The notes: generated by a model from the sequence alone, not told the origin. Positions 1 to 8,540 are shown, counted from the first letter of the stretch. The stretch: 42,850 nucleotides of DNA from CAYONP01 sp964405335 (GCA_964405335.1 CAYONP010000048.1:1-42850); one strand, 5' to 3'. A program made the numbers and translations.

Positions 1-284
<284 letters not shown>

Positions 285-430
285 GTTGATCCGAGACCGC
301 GCCGAAGCGCGGCCCCAGGTGCCACCGAAGTGGCCTCTCAATGACTGACGTTTGGCTTATCCCGGGAACCCTTGCGGGCTCCCATTGCGGTCGCTATTCA
401 GTTTTCAAGGAGCTGCCTTGCGGGCAACAA
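285..430 (-). promoter_or_regulatory. 16S rRNA leader with boxA-like antitermination site
   Basis: This is the transcribed leader between the P2 promoter and the 16S gene. At 401-414 the minus strand reads AGCTCCTTGAAAAC, which resembles the boxA element (GCTCTTTAAAA type) that recruits Nus factors for rRNA antitermination. A small stem-loop just upstream (TTGCCCGCAAGGCAG) could serve as boxB. Further hairpins follow: GGGAGCCCGCAAGGGTTCCC near 365-384 and a GC-rich CTTCGG-loop hairpin close to the 16S 5' end, possibly part of the RNase III processing region. Function is inferred from position and similarity. Confidence 0.6.
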
Positions 431-436
431 GCTCTC

Positions 437-465
437 AGTTTAGCATCCGGCCGCCTGCCTGTCAA
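437..465 (-). promoter_or_regulatory. rRNA promoter P2
   Basis: On the minus strand, a perfect -35 TTGACA (460-465) is separated by exactly 17 bases from a -10 TAAACT (437-442). It faces the 16S gene and lies about 150 bases upstream of it, leaving room for the boxA-bearing leader. This is the strongest promoter-like sequence in the window and would be read by a housekeeping sigma-70 factor. Confidence 0.85.
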
Positions 466-546
466 CCACTCGCGCGGTCGACACGCGGCCCTCAGCGTGC
501 TTGTTGTCGAGGTACACAGCGCCGGTCGGCGCCGTCGCGAGGGCAG

Positions 547-575
547 ACTCTACTGCTCACCCCGCGATGAGTCAA
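547..575 (-). promoter_or_regulatory. rRNA promoter P1
   Basis: On the minus strand, -35 TTGACT (570-575), a 17-base spacer and -10 TAGAGT (547-552) face the 16S gene, 110 bases upstream of P2. Tandem rRNA promoters are common in bacteria (P1/P2 of E. coli rrn operons). The spacing and identical orientation support a second start point here. No gene lies between it and the 16S gene. Confidence 0.7.
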
Positions 576-685
576 GACCTGGATCGAATCGAATCGGCCC
601 TGCGTTCCACCGTTTCGCAACCAACGCGCAAGATTCGCCCTCGCGACCGTCGCTCTGCTACCATCTCGCCGGCACGAGGACGGGC

Positions 686-952
686 ATGAGCGGGCGGCAG
701 ACGGTCTATGTCGGCGACGAGGTGGTGCTCCGCAAGCCCCACGCCTGCGGCACCAACCGGTGGCAGATTTTGCGCACCGGGGCCGACATCAAGATGGCTT
801 GCGCCGGCTGCGGGCATCTGGTCTGGATCGAGCGCCGACGGCTCGAGCCGCGCATCCGCCGCTTCCTCACCCGCGGGCCGAGGGCGGTCAAGGAGCAGGC
901 CGAAGCAGCGCCAGCGCCTCCCGCGGAGCCAGAGACTCCGCCCGAACGATGA
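686..952 (+). CDS. DUF951 family protein
   Basis: A small soluble protein of 88 residues. Residues 8-55 match the DUF951 domain: VGDEVVLRKPHACGTNRW, then GADIKMACAGCGHLVWIER with a CxxC pair. The family is a short, widely conserved protein of unknown role with a zinc-ribbon-like fold. The C-terminal 30 residues are a Pro/Ala/Glu-rich tail beyond the usual domain. The ATG at 686 is preceded by a GAGGAC purine stretch and starts right at the domain; the frame is open further upstream, but that part crosses the rRNA promoter and is unlike protein. Its 3' end overlaps the convergent esterase gene by 65 bases. It is transcribed away from the rRNA operon. Confidence 0.85.
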   Translation: MSGRQTVYVGDEVVLRKPHACGTNRWQILRTGADIKMACAGCGHLVWIERRRLEPRIRRFLTRGPRAVKEQAEAAPAPPAEPETPPER

Positions 953-2774
953 GCCTGCCGCCGGTCAGCGCGGCGGCCCGCTCGGCCGGGGCGAAGTCGA
1001 ACGTCGGCGCGACTCCCGTGAGGACCATCGTCCGCGGCGCGGCCAGGATCGCGGCGGTGAGCAGATCGCCGGCGCGGCGCAGCCCCGGTTGCCACAACTC
1101 GCCCTGCCAGGCGTCGTCGGCGGCCCAGTCGTGCCCGCCGAGATCGACCACCACCGCCGCGTCGGCCGGCAGGAACGGCGCGGCCAACAGGGCCAGCGGC
1201 GCCTGCTCGCCGACGGCGACGATCAGCGGCGCCTCGAACCGAGCTGCCGCGCCGAGCAGGTCGCCGATGCGCACCGTCAGCAGGGTCGGGTTGTAGGTGG
1301 TGGCAAACTCGGCCAGGGCATCGCGGGGCGGGTCCTGGCGGAACGGCGCGAGCCAGACGGCGGCCCGGCCGAGGTCGGCGACCGCCGTCGGGTCGCCGGC
1401 GAGGACGATCACCGGCCGGCCGGTACCGGCGATGACCTCGCCGCGCAGCCGCTCGCCGGCCTCGCCGAGCCACTCGAACGGCCCCTCCGCCGGCAGCTCG
1501 CCCGCCCAGACCGGGGGCGGCAGCGGCCGCACCGCCTGGCGCAGCGCCGGCAGGTAGGCCGCGCGGAAGCGCTCCAGGTCGGCGGCGTCGCGCGGCAGCA
1601 GCGCCTGGAACTGCGCCCGCCGTTCGGCAATCAGCGCTGCGATCAACCCGGCCTCGTCCAGCGCGCCGGCCGGCGCCTGGCGGTCCTTGAAGTAGAGCAG
1701 CTCCTCGTCGCTGGGCACCGTCAAGGGCTGCTCGGTGAACTGCTCCGGGTCGTCGGCGCCGAGCAGCCACCGGCCGAAGAAGCGATAGACCGCCTCGCGG
1801 CTGCCGCGGTGATAGTTGTGGCCGGCCTCGAACTGGACCCACTCGAGCCGCTCGGGCACGCCGTAGCGCTCGTAGGCGCGGCGGACGGTCGGGCCCTCGA
1901 GGGCTGGCGTGTTGGCGGTCCAGTCACCGGTGCAGCTAACCATCAGCATCGGCTTGGGCGCGGCCAGGGCGGCGATCTGGAGGTTGTGGGCGTCGCCGCC
2001 GAGGCGCAGGCCGGGCAGGTTCTCGCACAGGCAGCCGCCCTGGAAGTGGGCCGAGATCATGTTCACCGGCGCGGCGGCGGCCCAGCGGTCGTCGATGGCA
2101 CAGAGCAGGAAGGTCTGGGTGCCGCCGCCCGAGGCGCCGGTGACGCCGACGCGGTCGCCGTCGACCTCGGGTAGCGAGAGCAGAAAGTCGAGGGCACGGA
2201 TTGAGTTCCAGGTCTGCAGGCCGCCGAGGCTGACACCCCAGAGCATCGCCCGCCGGTCGTTCTGCGCGAAGCGGTGCGAGACGGCCAGGCCGGTGTCGTT
2301 GTAGCCGACCATGTCATAGGCGAAGACGACGTAGCCCTGGCGCGCGAGGCTGATGCAGCGGGCCGGGATCGAGCCGACCTCGTCATGGTGGAGCCGGCCG
2401 CGGGCCCAGTGGCCGTGGGGTGTGAGCACCGCCGGCCGCGAGCCGGGGGCAGACTCGAGCGGCCGGTAGAGGTTGCCGCCGAGCCAGAAGCCGGGCAACG
2501 TCTCGAGCGCCACCGGCTCGATGCGGATGCCGTTCTGTTCGACCGCCGGGCCGTAGCGCGGGTTGAGCAGCCGCTTCGGCGGCATGGGCAGCAGCCCGGC
2601 GGCGGCCAGGATGCGCTCGCGCACCCGCGGCCGGCCGACGGTCGGCCAGTCGGCGGCGGTGAAGCTGTCGAACTCGGTCACCGGCGTGTTGGTGGTCCGC
2701 GGCGGCGCCTGGCGCGGGTCGCTTGGGGCGGCCAGGACGGGCAGCAGGGCGAGGACCAGAGTACACGTTTCCAC
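888..2774 (-). CDS. Secreted acetyl xylan esterase-like alpha/beta hydrolase
   Basis: A 628-residue predicted secreted hydrolase. A short hydrophobic leader (residues 4-16) suggests export, although it lacks a basic n-region. The alpha/beta-hydrolase core spans about 85-340: oxyanion region LTPHGHWARG (118-126), nucleophile Ser215 in GASGGG, Asp284 in CTGDWT and His319 in AGHNYH, a complete Ser-Asp-His triad. The family is annotated as acetyl xylan esterase or large secreted esterase in carbohydrate-degrading bacteria, and probably removes acyl groups from plant polysaccharides. Residues after 340 form a second, less recognisable region with a Rossmann-like feel. The GTG start follows GGAG by six bases. 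Its 3' end overlaps the DUF951 gene on the other strand. Exact substrate is unknown. Confidence 0.85.
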   Translation of the reverse strand: METCTLVLALLPVLAAPSDPRQAPPRTTNTPVTEFDSFTAADWPTVGRPRVRERILAAAGLLPMPPKRLLNPRYGPAVEQNGIRIEPVALETLPGFWLGGNLYRPLESAPGSRPAVLTPHGHWARGRLHHDEVGSIPARCISLARQGYVVFAYDMVGYNDTGLAVSHRFAQNDRRAMLWGVSLGGLQTWNSIRALDFLLSLPEVDGDRVGVTGASGGGTQTFLLCAIDDRWAAAAPVNMISAHFQGGCLCENLPGLRLGGDAHNLQIAALAAPKPMLMVSCTGDWTANTPALEGPTVRRAYERYGVPERLEWVQFEAGHNYHRGSREAVYRFFGRWLLGADDPEQFTEQPLTVPSDEELLYFKDRQAPAGALDEAGLIAALIAERRAQFQALLPRDAADLERFRAAYLPALRQAVRPLPPPVWAGELPAEGPFEWLGEAGERLRGEVIAGTGRPVIVLAGDPTAVADLGRAAVWLAPFRQDPPRDALAEFATTYNPTLLTVRIGDLLGAAARFEAPLIVAVGEQAPLALLAAPFLPADAAVVVDLGGHDWAADDAWQGELWQPGLRRAGDLLTAAILAAPRTMVLTGVAPTFDFAPAERAAALTGGRLIVRAESLAPREALALLRPAP

Positions 2775-2826
2775 GGCGGGCTCCGAGCGCTGGTATCGTC
2801 GCTGGCGCGCGGCGATCCTGCCCGGC

Positions 2827-2855
2827 TTGACAGACGTCGCGCGATCGGCTACCGA
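2827..2855 (+). promoter_or_regulatory. Possible promoter for the membrane protein at 2885
   Basis: A perfect -35 TTGACA at 2827-2832 is followed, after 17 bases, by TACCGA at 2850-2855, a weak -10. It lies 30 bases before the start codon at 2885, in the divergent spacer with the esterase gene. The -35 is convincing and the -10 is not, so activator help or a shifted -10 is possible. Confidence 0.4.
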
Positions 2856-2884
2856 TAGGGCGGTCGTACGACCCGGAGCGTGCC

Positions 2885-3604
2885 ATGGCGGATACCCCCG
2901 GCCTGGCCGAGCGCCGCGCCCCGCTGCCGCGCTTTCTCGACGGCGTGCTGCGCGAGCCGGACAAGCTGTATGAGCTGCTCGCCGAAGATCCCACCGTGTG
3001 GTGGCTGTGCGTCCGTTTCCTGCTCGCGGCGCTGGCGCTGCTCGGCTTCTACGGCGCGGTCATGGGCAGTCAGGGCGGGTTGACGCAGTCGGCCAGTTCG
3101 CTGGTCAAGCTGCCGCTGCTGTTCCTCGCCACGCTGGTCATCGCCGGGCCGTCGCTGTATGTCTTCAACCTGGTCCTGGGCTCGAAGTTGCGGCCGCTGC
3201 CGATGCTCGCCCTGGTCCTGTTCGCGATCGCCATGACCGCCGTGATGGCGGCCAGCCTGGCGCCGGTGGCCTGGTTCTTCATGGCCAGCGGCAGCGGCTA
3301 TCGGTTCATGGTCTTCCTTCACGTCTGCATTCTGGGCCTCAGCGGCACCGCCGGGCTGGTCGCCATGCACCGCGGGCTGAGCGTGCTGTGCGAGAAGGCC
3401 GGCGGCAGCGCCACCCAGTCGGTCTTCCGCGCCTGGGTCTTGCTCTACGCCGTGGTCGGTTCGCAGATGGCCTGGCTGATGCGGCCGTTCGTCGGCAATC
3501 CGGGCCAGCCGTTCGGCATCTTCCGGCCGGTCGAGAGCAACTTCTTCGTCGCCGTCGGCAAGCTGCTGGTGTCGCTGCTCAGTGGCGGTTACGGTGGATA
3601 CTGA
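2885..3604 (+). CDS. Polytopic membrane protein of unknown function
   Basis: A 239-residue integral membrane protein. After a charged N-terminus (about 1-37, LREPDKLYELLAED) there are roughly six hydrophobic segments: near 40-60, 72-90, 98-125, 135-157, 177-195 and 217-235. Conserved-looking features are the FRPVESNFF stretch near the C-terminus and LMRPFVGNPGQPFGIF before it. I recognise it as a type of conserved hypothetical membrane protein but know of no assigned function. It stands alone on this strand, between the esterase and the beta-propeller gene, with a TTGACA upstream. It is followed by three GTAG-type hairpins. Confidence 0.8.
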   Translation: MADTPGLAERRAPLPRFLDGVLREPDKLYELLAEDPTVWWLCVRFLLAALALLGFYGAVMGSQGGLTQSASSLVKLPLLFLATLVIAGPSLYVFNLVLGSKLRPLPMLALVLFAIAMTAVMAASLAPVAWFFMASGSGYRFMVFLHVCILGLSGTAGLVAMHRGLSVLCEKAGGSATQSVFRAWVLLYAVVGSQMAWLMRPFVGNPGQPFGIFRPVESNFFVAVGKLLVSLLSGGYGGY

Positions 3605-3620
3605 GCCGCCGTCGCCGTTC

Positions 3621-3700
3621 GGCCGCCTCGGCGAGGCGGCGCTACCTCTACGGCGCGCGGGGCGCGCCCTACCTGAGCGGCGCGCGGGGCGCGCCCTACC
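3621..3700 (-). repeat. Three GTAG-headed palindromic (REP-like) units in a row
   Basis: Read on the minus strand, three consecutive units each begin GGTAG and continue into a GC-rich palindrome. The units are 3678-3700 and 3651-3673 (identical, GGTAGGGCGCGCCCC followed by GCGCGCC) and 3621-3646 (GGTAGCGCCGCCTCGCCGAG followed by GCGGCC). The two identical units are spaced 27 bases apart. The GTAG head next to a hairpin is the signature of REP elements handled by RAYT transposases. The first unit overlaps the end of the beta-propeller gene and supplies its TAG stop. Confidence 0.75.
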
Positions 3701-4916
3701 GTCGGGCTGCGCGCAGGTCGACCAGGTAGAGCTGCCGCCCGTCGCCGCCGTGGGTCGAGTCGATGGTTGCCCACCCGGCGTCGGGTGAGAGGCGGGGGTG
3801 CAGGTCGCAGCGCCACTCGCCGGTGTACTCGGGCGGGCTGGCGAAGCGGCCGAGGGGCACGATGCGGGCGGTCGGCAGGTGGTAGAGGTGGAGCCACTGC
3901 TCGCGCGCCGGGCCTTGCGGGTAGGTGTCCGAGATCAGCCAGTCGAGGTCGGGCAGGTAGCTCTGGTGGCCGTTCGGCGCGCGCCAGAGCAGCTCGCTTT
4001 CGCCGCTGCCGTCGTCGCGATAGAGCAGGTAGTCGCCGCGCCAGATGGAGATCTGCCGGGCGTCGCGCCAGATGAAGTGCGAAATGCCCGGCGCGTCGGT
4101 CACCAGGCGGACGTCGGAGCCGTCGGCCGCGGCGGTGAACATGCGCGTGCCGAAACCCCGCATGCCCGGCCGGCTCCAGCGGTTGAGGAAGATGAACCGC
4201 CGGCCGTCGGGGCTCCACTCGAGGTGGTTGAACCAGTGCCGGTCGGCCGGGTCGCTGTCCGGGTAGGGGATGGCGGCGATGGTCGCCAACGAGACTACCT
4301 CGGTCGATTCGCCGGTTTCGAGGTCGAGCCGGTAGATGCCCGAGCCGTCGGGCGCGCGCTCGGCGATGGTCGGCGAGTCGACGCCGACGTAGCCGTAGCC
4401 GGGGCGGAGCACCTGCAGGCGGGCAAAGTCGAGGCCGACCGCCCAGCGGCCGTCGGGCGAGAGGTGATAGACCGGGCGGGGCAGCATCCGCCGCTCGCCC
4501 GAGCGGACGTCGAGCAGCCAGGCGACGAACCGGCCGTCGACGCGGTCGTTCCAGATCACCTCACGGTCGCTGCCCGGCCGCCACTGCAACATGCAGCCCT
4601 GCTGCCAGCCCCAGGCACGGGACTCGCCGAGCTCGATCCAGCGGTCACCGCCGGCCAAGTCGACCATGCCGATGCCGACCACGTCGTCGGCGGTCGGCGT
4701 GCGGCCCTCGAAGTCGACCTCCATGCCCAGGACATAGCGCCCGGCGGGGTCGAACTGCAGCTTGTCGTAGTAGCCGAACCAGTGGTGCTTCGGCCCGCGG
4801 GTGATCGCCCGGACGGGCGCCGGCGGGCCGTCCCAGCGGGCGAAGAGGTCGGCCAGCGTGGGCGGTTCGGCGGCCAGCGGCGAGAGCCAGAAGAGGGTCA
4901 TCAACGGCATCGGCAT
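3696..4916 (-). CDS. Exported TolB-like beta-propeller protein
   Basis: A 406-residue protein with a hydrophobic leader (MPMPLMTLFWLSPLAAEP) and WD40/TolB-like blades along its length: HHWFGYYDKLQFDPAGRYVL (43-62), LEWSPDGRRFIFLNRWS, DGSDVRLVTDAPGISHFIW, and HPRLSPDAGWATIDSTHGG near the end. Repeated SPDG turns are typical of PD40-type propellers, as in oligogalacturonate lyase-like proteins. A catalytic role cannot be assigned. It may bind or process cell-surface glycans given the neighbouring secreted enzymes. AAAGGG abuts the first ATG, so the ATG at 4910 may be the true start. The TAG stop lies inside the GTAG head of a REP-like hairpin. Confidence 0.8.
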   Translation of the reverse strand: MPMPLMTLFWLSPLAAEPPTLADLFARWDGPPAPVRAITRGPKHHWFGYYDKLQFDPAGRYVLGMEVDFEGRTPTADDVVGIGMVDLAGGDRWIELGESRAWGWQQGCMLQWRPGSDREVIWNDRVDGRFVAWLLDVRSGERRMLPRPVYHLSPDGRWAVGLDFARLQVLRPGYGYVGVDSPTIAERAPDGSGIYRLDLETGESTEVVSLATIAAIPYPDSDPADRHWFNHLEWSPDGRRFIFLNRWSRPGMRGFGTRMFTAAADGSDVRLVTDAPGISHFIWRDARQISIWRGDYLLYRDDGSGESELLWRAPNGHQSYLPDLDWLISDTYPQGPAREQWLHLYHLPTARIVPLGRFASPPEYTGEWRCDLHPRLSPDAGWATIDSTHGGDGRQLYLVDLRAARR

Positions 4917-4981
4917 CCCTTTCGGGTCTCGGTCACGGCCGGTCCGGCGCGCGCTCCGGTGTGGCGGAATGCGACCGGCCC

Positions 4982-5653
4982 TTACGCGTCGAGCCGCTCG
5001 AACTCCTCCTCGAGCGCCCGCGCTTCGAGCCGGACCTGTTCGACGTCGGGCCCGACCAGGGCGCGCAGCTCGCGATAGAGGCGTTGGTTGTCGCGCCGGC
5101 AGGCGGTGTGGCCGGGCTTGTCGCGCGAGTCGAAGACCACCGTCTCCATCGGCTCGCCATCGCGAATGTCGACCTCGACACGGTTCCAGAAAGCCATCGC
5201 CTGCCCGTGGCGTTTGAGCCGCACGGCGGCGATCTGGTCAGCGGCGACGGTGAACTCGATCCCGTCGCCGAAGAACTCGATCCCGGCCGGCGTGACGCGG
5301 AGGAAGCCGACGTCGTCGTCGGTCTCGACCAGCCGCCGCTCGGCGGTCTCGAAGTGGCACGGCCAGGCGAGGCCGACGAACCGGTCGCCGGCCTGCTCGA
5401 CCCGCCGGCCGAAGCCGAGCAGCTTGCCGGCCACCCGCTGCCGCAGCCGCTGGTTGCCGAACAGGATGCCGCGCTCGAAGAACCACCAGAAGTAGGCGAC
5501 CACGGCGAGCCCCGGCGCGATGGGCCCAAGCAGTGGGATGAGCCAGGCCGACAGCGCCAGCGCCAGCGGCAGGCCGAGCACGGCCACGCCGACCATCGCC
5601 GGCATGACCTTGCGTTTGTAGTCGTCGAACACGCGGTTGCTGGCTGGGCGCAT
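4982..5653 (-). CDS. Membrane protein with C-terminal PH-like domain (paralog A)
   Basis: A 223-residue protein. Residues about 18-65 contain two closely spaced transmembrane helices (MVGVAVLGLPLALALSAWLI and a segment ending in VVAYFWWFF). A cytosolic domain follows, with the phrase RRLVETDDDVGFLRVTPAGIEF and beta-rich sequence resembling bacterial PH/GRAM-like folds. The acidic C-terminus is helical. The next gene upstream (5713-6330) has the same plan and shares the ETDDDxGFL motif, so the two are tandem paralogs, probably cotranscribed. A GTG three bases upstream is an alternative start; the ATG at 5653 has a GGGTG-like site. Function unknown. Confidence 0.75.
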   Translation of the reverse strand: MRPASNRVFDDYKRKVMPAMVGVAVLGLPLALALSAWLIPLLGPIAPGLAVVAYFWWFFERGILFGNQRLRQRVAGKLLGFGRRVEQAGDRFVGLAWPCHFETAERRLVETDDDVGFLRVTPAGIEFFGDGIEFTVAADQIAAVRLKRHGQAMAFWNRVEVDIRDGEPMETVVFDSRDKPGHTACRRDNQRLYRELRALVGPDVEQVRLEARALEEEFERLDA

Positions 5654-5712
5654 CACCCGGCTCGAGTCAAGTCACCGGCATTATGGCACGGGCGACGGCT
5701 TGTCGCGAGGGA

Positions 5713-6330
5713 TCAAAGGGCCGGTAGGCCGACCCGCTCGGCGGCCAGCCAGGCGCGCAGGCGAAGCAGCAGCCGGCGGTTGTCGAGCTGCTTGAGCAGC
5801 ATGCTGGGCCGCCGCCGGCTATCGATGGCCAGCCACTCCTCGCCGGCCCCCGGCGCCAGCACCAGGCGGATGCGGCCGCACAAGCCGAAGGCCATCAGAA
5901 AGGACTGCGGCACCACCTCGGCGATCTGCGCCACCGGCAGGTCGAGCGCCAGGCCGCCGCGGTAGGTCAGCCGGCCCGGCTCCAGGAGGAGGAAACCGGC
6001 GTCGTCGTCGGTCTCGGCGAGCCGCGCGGCCGAGTGCCGTTTCGACGCCAGGGCGAGCCCGACGAACTCCGCTCGGCCGAGCGCGAACTCGGGCCAGCGC
6101 TGCGCAACGTGCCGCCGCGTCGCGCGTCGCAGCCAGCCGCTGCCTACCGGCGCCAGCCAGTCAGCCATGACCGTCAGCAGCAGCAGGAAGATCACGTGAC
6201 CCAGCGCGCCGAGCGGCTTCAGCACCGGCGCGAGGACCACCACCACAGCGCCGAAGCCGACCAGCGCGACGACCAGAACCAGCGGGAGCATCGTGCGGCG
6301 GAAGGCCTCGAACGGCGTCGACTCCGGCAT
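5713..6330 (-). CDS. Membrane protein with C-terminal PH-like domain (paralog B)
   Basis: A 205-residue protein with two hydrophobic helices near residues 14-35 and 42-62. A basic linker and a beta-rich domain follow, containing AETDDDAGFLLLEPGRLTYRGG. The shared ETDDDxGFL motif, the same two-helix start and the DNRRL/DNQRL near the C-terminus make it a diverged tandem copy of the protein at 4982-5653. GGGGAG lies about eight bases before the ATG. The two products could form a hetero-oligomer in the membrane, but this is inference. No family name or reaction can be given. Confidence 0.75.
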   Translation of the reverse strand: MPESTPFEAFRRTMLPLVLVVALVGFGAVVVVLAPVLKPLGALGHVIFLLLLTVMADWLAPVGSGWLRRATRRHVAQRWPEFALGRAEFVGLALASKRHSAARLAETDDDAGFLLLEPGRLTYRGGLALDLPVAQIAEVVPQSFLMAFGLCGRIRLVLAPGAGEEWLAIDSRRRPSMLLKQLDNRRLLLRLRAWLAAERVGLPAL

Positions 6331-6373
6331 GGCAGGCTCTCCCCGAGTTCACTGCACGGTGACTCAGTATGCG

Positions 6374-8536
6374 TCACTCGCCCAACGGCCGGGTCAACCA
6401 GAAGGCCGCGATCTCGGCGCTGCCGGCGGGGATGAAGCGGATGCCCAGCCCGGTCATCAGCTCCGGCCGGCCGCGCGGCTCGAGGTCGGCCAGCGGCAGG
6501 CTGAGCACCTGCCAGTCGCGCGAGGGCAGCGCGCCGACTACCGCCGCCGACGGCGAGCGACCCTCGCAACGCAGCTCGACCGCCGCGCTCGGCTCGACCA
6601 AGCGGAGCAGCACCTGCAGCTCGGCGCCGGGCAGGCGGTGCCAGGTGTCGAGCGCCACCGGCTGGTGCTGGTCGAACATCACCGCGACATATGGCTCGAC
6701 CCCGTCGGTGCCGGCGTGGATCACCTCCCGGCCGTCTTCGATCTTGCGCAGCGAGGCGCGGGCGCCGAACCAGGGTTCGAGCCACCGGCCGCGGACCGGG
6801 CCGCGTTCGTAGAGCTTGAGGATCAGCGGCGGCAGGCGGTGTTCGAGGGGATCGGGCGGCTCGCTCGGCGCCAGCGTCTCGTCGGGTCGCAGGCGGCGCA
6901 GCTCGCGGCCGCTCCAGGCCGGGACGAAGACCCGAGCCAGCCCCTGCGCGGCCTCGGCCAGCTCGCCATCCTCCACGATGCCGAGCTGCCGGTCGGATTC
7001 GAGCTCGACGCCGACCGAGGCGCTCAGCCCGGTCCAGTTGTAGAGCACCGTGCGCGCCCCGGTGTCGAACCGCCAGACCGGGTACGGCTCGCGCTGCGTG
7101 GCCACGCCGGCATGCTGCAGAAACGCGCCGACGCGGAGCGGATCGACCACCGTGGTCTCGAGCGCCAGTTGCTTGACCGGTGCCGCGCGCAGAGCGTCGA
7201 GCACTGGCGGCTCCAGGCCCGGCGTGTAGACCAGCAGGGCGCGGTAGCCGGCCAGCGTTGCCGGGTCGAGCCCGGTCTCGGCAAAGACGGTGTCGAACGG
7301 CGCGACGCCCAGCTCGACCAGCAGCCGGGCGAGCGAGAGCAGGCCGCCGCGGCGGCCGTCGGCGTTGCGCCGGGCAACCGAGCCGACGATGGCCACCTCG
7401 GCCCGCGGCGGGTCGCCGGCCAGGTAAGCCGGACCATACTTGGCCAGCGTCGCGGCGTCGCCGAGCAGGCGGCCCTCGTCGAGCGGGTCGTCGAAGCCCT
7501 GCCGCCAGCCCCCGCGCACGGTGCCGGCCGCGCCGTGGCGCAGCCAGGCGGCCAGGCAAGCGTCGTGCAGCCGCTGGCCGGCGTCGCTGCGAGGGTCGAA
7601 CCGCGGCGGCCAGCCGCGAGCGCCCTCGGCCGGCCCCCACTCGGCCACCAGCACCGGCAGGCCGCGGCCGGTGAACCAGCTCAGCCAGGCCGCCGGCGCG
7701 GCGGCATAGGCATCGTCAAGGCGCACCTCGGGCAGGTTCGGACCGAGGTGCAGCCGCGGCGCGAGCAGGTCAATCCCGGCGGGCAGCGGGGCGGTCAGGA
7801 CCGCGATCTGGTCACCCGTCGCGCTGCCGTCGCCGGGCGGCGCCAGGGCGACCAGCCGGTCGGGATCGGCGGCCTTGACCGCGGCGGCGCAGTCGGCGGC
7901 CAGCGCCAGCCAGGCCTCATCGGCAAACTCGGGCTCGCCGCCGACCGGGCTGAACGGCACCTCGAAGGCGGCAATCGCCGGCTCGCCGCGCCAGCGCTCG
8001 GCCAGCCAGCCGCAGAGCGCCGGCAGGCCGTCAGCCAGGGCGTCGGCGTCGGCCATCCAGGCGATGCCGCCGCCGGGGTGATCGCCGCGCCGGCGCTCCT
8101 CGTCGCCGCCGGTGAACCAGCGGTAGGGATCGACCGGCAGCTCGCGCAGCTCGAACAGCAGGTAGAGCCCCTGTCCGGCGGCGGCGGCGACCAAAGCGTC
8201 GAGGCAGGCCGGGTAACGGCCGTCCAACCCGCGCCGGGCCAGCTCGACGGGATACTCGGGGTGGCCGGCAAAGACACCGGGCGCCGGCTGCAGCAAGGCG
8301 GCGTTGAGCGGCACCCGGATCAGGTTGAAGCCCCGCCGGGCGATCTGGTCGACGGCCACTTCGAAGCGGCTGACCCGCTGGGCGCGGGCCCAGAAGGTGG
8401 CGCTCTCGGCCAGGCTGACGCCGAACAGGCCGAGCGGCGCGCCACCGGCGGCCAACCGGCCGTCGCTGACGGTCAGCGCCGCCGGCGCGGCGAGCAGCGG
8501 GGTGGCGAGCAGCCAGCCGAGCAGCAGAGGGCGCAT
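6374..8536 (-). CDS. Secreted glycoside hydrolase, GH5/clan A-like
   Basis: A 720-residue exported protein with a clear signal peptide (MRPLLLGWLLATPLLAAPAA). The first 330 residues look like a cellulase-type TIM barrel: RRGFNLIRVPL (67-77), YLLFELRELPVDPYRWF (125-141), acid/base candidate Glu192 in AFEVPFSP and nucleophile candidate Glu299 in PVLVAEWGP. Residues after 375 form an additional alpha/beta domain (VAIVGSVARRNADGRRGG), then a C-terminal beta-sandwich-like domain ending in LGIRFIPAGSAEIAAFWLTR, which resembles a carbohydrate-binding module. It starts only four bases after the ribF stop, so the two genes are probably cotranscribed. The acid/base site is FEV rather than the usual NEP, so the substrate and even the activity are uncertain. 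Confidence 0.75.
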   Translation of the reverse strand: MRPLLLGWLLATPLLAAPAALTVSDGRLAAGGAPLGLFGVSLAESATFWARAQRVSRFEVAVDQIARRGFNLIRVPLNAALLQPAPGVFAGHPEYPVELARRGLDGRYPACLDALVAAAAGQGLYLLFELRELPVDPYRWFTGGDEERRRGDHPGGGIAWMADADALADGLPALCGWLAERWRGEPAIAAFEVPFSPVGGEPEFADEAWLALAADCAAAVKAADPDRLVALAPPGDGSATGDQIAVLTAPLPAGIDLLAPRLHLGPNLPEVRLDDAYAAAPAAWLSWFTGRGLPVLVAEWGPAEGARGWPPRFDPRSDAGQRLHDACLAAWLRHGAAGTVRGGWRQGFDDPLDEGRLLGDAATLAKYGPAYLAGDPPRAEVAIVGSVARRNADGRRGGLLSLARLLVELGVAPFDTVFAETGLDPATLAGYRALLVYTPGLEPPVLDALRAAPVKQLALETTVVDPLRVGAFLQHAGVATQREPYPVWRFDTGARTVLYNWTGLSASVGVELESDRQLGIVEDGELAEAAQGLARVFVPAWSGRELRRLRPDETLAPSEPPDPLEHRLPPLILKLYERGPVRGRWLEPWFGARASLRKIEDGREVIHAGTDGVEPYVAVMFDQHQPVALDTWHRLPGAELQVLLRLVEPSAAVELRCEGRSPSAAVVGALPSRDWQVLSLPLADLEPRGRPELMTGLGIRFIPAGSAEIAAFWLTRPLGE

Positions 8537-8540
8537 CGCC

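Noticed and set aside
708..2174. Long plus-strand open frame over the esterase gene
   Set aside because: Gln/Arg/Gly-rich shadow; the esterase on the minus strand has a complete catalytic triad.
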